This document shows, one piece after another, positions 6,995 to 7,045 of a stretch of 7,045 nucleotides of DNA. This DNA comes from an uncultured Ignavibacteria bacterium (GTDB lineage: Bacteria; Bacteroidota; Ignavibacteria; Ignavibacteriales; Ignavibacteriaceae). A program made the translations under genes and the position numbers. Within the stretch, counting starts at the first letter, position 1. Every line of letters begins with the position of its first letter. The stretch spans positions 1 to 7,045 of the forward strand of contig CALKUG010000394.1 in assembly GCA_937996765.1 (NCBI GenBank), read 5' to 3'. A model generated the notes under the pieces. It was given only the letters and a program-made list of their open reading frames with translations, searched no databases and had not been told where the DNA came from.

Positions 6995-7045
6995 ATGGGT
7001 TTTTTAGTGGCAGTGCTGTTGGTACTGCCATTATTATTTTTTGCC
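6995..7045 (+). CDS. Possible start of a membrane or secreted protein, cut by the window end
   Basis: From ATG 6995 the frame reads MGFLVAVLLVLPLLFFA and stays open to the window end. This looks like the hydrophobic core of a signal peptide or first membrane helix. A TTG at 6974, overlapping the TGA stop of the protease gene, would add a short basic n-region (IAITRK) and make an even more typical signal peptide. No clear Shine-Dalgarno site precedes either start. The same bases form a strong hairpin followed by T, and T-rich DNA gives Leu/Phe codons by default, so the hydrophobic look could be accidental. No function can be given. Confidence 0.35.
   Translation, partial: MGFLVAVLLVLPLLFFA
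7003..7042 (+). terminator. Probable rho-independent terminator after the S41 protease gene
   Basis: TGGCAGTGC (7008-7016) and GTACTGCCA (7022-7030) form a stem with a five-base loop (7017-7021). The stem has one G-U pair, and three weaker outer pairs extend it to about 12 bp (7005-7033). A T-rich tract, TTATTATTTTTT (7031-7042), follows directly. It starts about 30 bases after the protease stop, which is the usual position. It competes with the reading of these bases as a signal-peptide coding start; both could hold only if transcripts partly read through. Confidence 0.55.

Noticed and set aside
1..7045. CRISPR arrays, insertion sequences, prophage, toxin-antitoxin, tRNA or rRNA genes
   Set aside because: I saw no spaced direct repeats, transposase motifs, terminal inverted repeats or tRNA cloverleaf patterns on either strand. 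The genes are core housekeeping types with similar composition.

Overview
This AT-rich window is almost wholly coding, and every gene I can support is on the + strand. The proteins resemble those of the Bacteroidota/Chlorobi/Ignavibacteria group. The clearest clue is the lysyl-tRNA synthetase, whose motif-2 region (FRNEGMDRTHNPEFTMMEVY, then VAYKDY and WMM) is of the Bacteroidota type. A long C-terminal S41 protease with an LDPHS motif and mostly weak Shine-Dalgarno sites fit the same group. I lean towards an Ignavibacteria-like bacterium, but this is inferred from remembered family patterns, not from a search.

Layout. Positions 1-171 hold the C-terminal end of tryptophanyl-tRNA synthetase (trpS). 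Its first 36 bases contain two in-frame TAA codons, which suggests either a decayed gene or base errors at the sequence edge. A tight cluster follows: scpA (204-944), scpB (916-1563), an RsuA/RluB-type pseudouridine synthase (1550-2254), a PBP4/DacB-type D-Ala-D-Ala carboxypeptidase (2226-3743) and lysS (3754-5265, GTG start). The first four overlap by 29, 14 and 29 bases, and lysS starts 10 bases after dacB, so they are probably one co-transcribed and partly translationally coupled unit. A gap of about 100 bases (5266-5369) holds an unusual hairpin with a T10 run in its loop and a candidate sigma-70-like promoter. A membrane-anchored carboxyl-terminal processing protease (5370-6977) comes next. 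The last 68 bases form either a strong rho-independent terminator or the start of another membrane or secreted protein; both readings fit the bases.

How the genes relate. ScpA and ScpB are the kleisin and winged-helix subunits of the SMC condensin complex for chromosome segregation. The pseudouridine synthase modifies rRNA, TrpS and LysS charge tRNAs, DacB trims or cross-link-edits peptidoglycan, and the S41 protease processes envelope proteins. This is a housekeeping growth and division neighbourhood. I see no mobile element, CRISPR array, phage gene, toxin-antitoxin pair or defence system. No stretch over 300 bases lacks a gene, and I found no convincing undescribed system.
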